13,074 nucleotides of DNA, from positions 1 to 13,074 of the forward strand of contig JAQUFX010000029.1 of the NCBI GenBank assembly GCA_028684435.1, read 5' to 3'. This stretch comes from Bacilli bacterium. GTDB lineage: Bacteria; Bacillota_I; Bacilli_A; RF39; UBA660. Below the pieces are notes generated by a model. The model was not told where the DNA came from and did not search any database. It was given only the letters and a program-made list of their open reading frames with translations. Of the stretch, positions 13,074-13,074 are shown one piece after another (position 1 is the first letter of the stretch; each line of letters begins with the position of its first letter). The position numbers and the translations under genes are program-made.

Positions 13074-13074
13074 T

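Noticed and set aside
12948..13074. Treating TTG at 12947 as the start of the right-edge gene
   Set aside because: The frame continues upstream to the window edge with sensible protein sequence (WYGANIHNTKY..., TLFCNDRQ) and no ribosome binding site precedes the TTG.
12492..13074. DGR reverse transcriptase, avd gene or template repeat in this window
   Set aside because: All other coding regions have other identities and no second GC-rich copy of the 12564-12677 segment is present on either strand.
1..13074. Mycoplasma-type UGA-Trp code
   Set aside because: Trp codons checked are TGG and the genes are full length with TAA or TAG stops under the standard code; EzrA also implies a walled cell.
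1..13074. CRISPR array, tRNA or rRNA genes, insertion sequences
   Set aside because: No spaced direct repeats, no GC-rich cloverleaf-like stretch in the gaps and no transposase-like protein were seen.

Overview
The window is very AT-rich with compact gaps. It comes from a Gram-positive-type, low-GC bacterium, most likely an uncultured member of class Bacilli (an RF39- or Erysipelotrichales-like gut lineage is my guess). Supporting signs are EzrA (a Firmicutes division protein), a short ThiI without rhodanese domain, a short Bacillus-type RNA polymerase omega, a PolA with a degenerate proofreading domain, and strong AGGTGAT-type ribosome binding sites. TGG encodes Trp and stops are TAA/TAG, so nothing suggests Mycoplasma-type recoding. 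The order ezrA - cysteine desulfurase - thiI - small gene - ackA recalls the Bacillus subtilis order ezrA...nifZ-thiI-sspA...ackA (from memory).

Layout, left to right; all genes are on the minus strand except one. 1-128: N-terminus of acetate kinase, running off the left edge. 180-344: a 54-residue unknown protein. 378-2690: thiI and its cysteine desulfurase, an operon for 4-thiouridine in tRNA, with a clear promoter. 2760-4478: ezrA. 4653-5537 (plus strand): a lineage-type protein with kinase-like catalytic motifs, convergent with the next pair. 5545-8907: polA-mutM, a DNA repair operon with its own promoter. 8996-10408: a 470-residue protein I do not recognise. 10449-10640: rpoZ. 10714-10995: a Cys/His-rich protein resembling CotD-type spore coat proteins. 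11111-12418: ffh, the signal recognition particle GTPase. 12492-13073: the C-terminal 193 residues of a secreted or surface-type protein, running off the right edge.

Gaps are small (none above 170 bases) and follow a repeated design: an intrinsic terminator, often overlapping the stop codon of the upstream gene, followed at once by the next promoter and a short leader.

Most of the window is housekeeping. The stand-out is the right-edge gene. Its last part (about 12564-12677) is a sharply bounded island of about 54% GC with G/C-ending codons, inside a gene and genome that are otherwise strongly AT-rich. The pattern of constant codons alternating with scattered NNC/NNT codons, in a C-terminal SP...VRP domain, looks like the variable region of a diversity-generating retroelement target. 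No reverse transcriptase or template repeat lies in this window, so this remains an inference.
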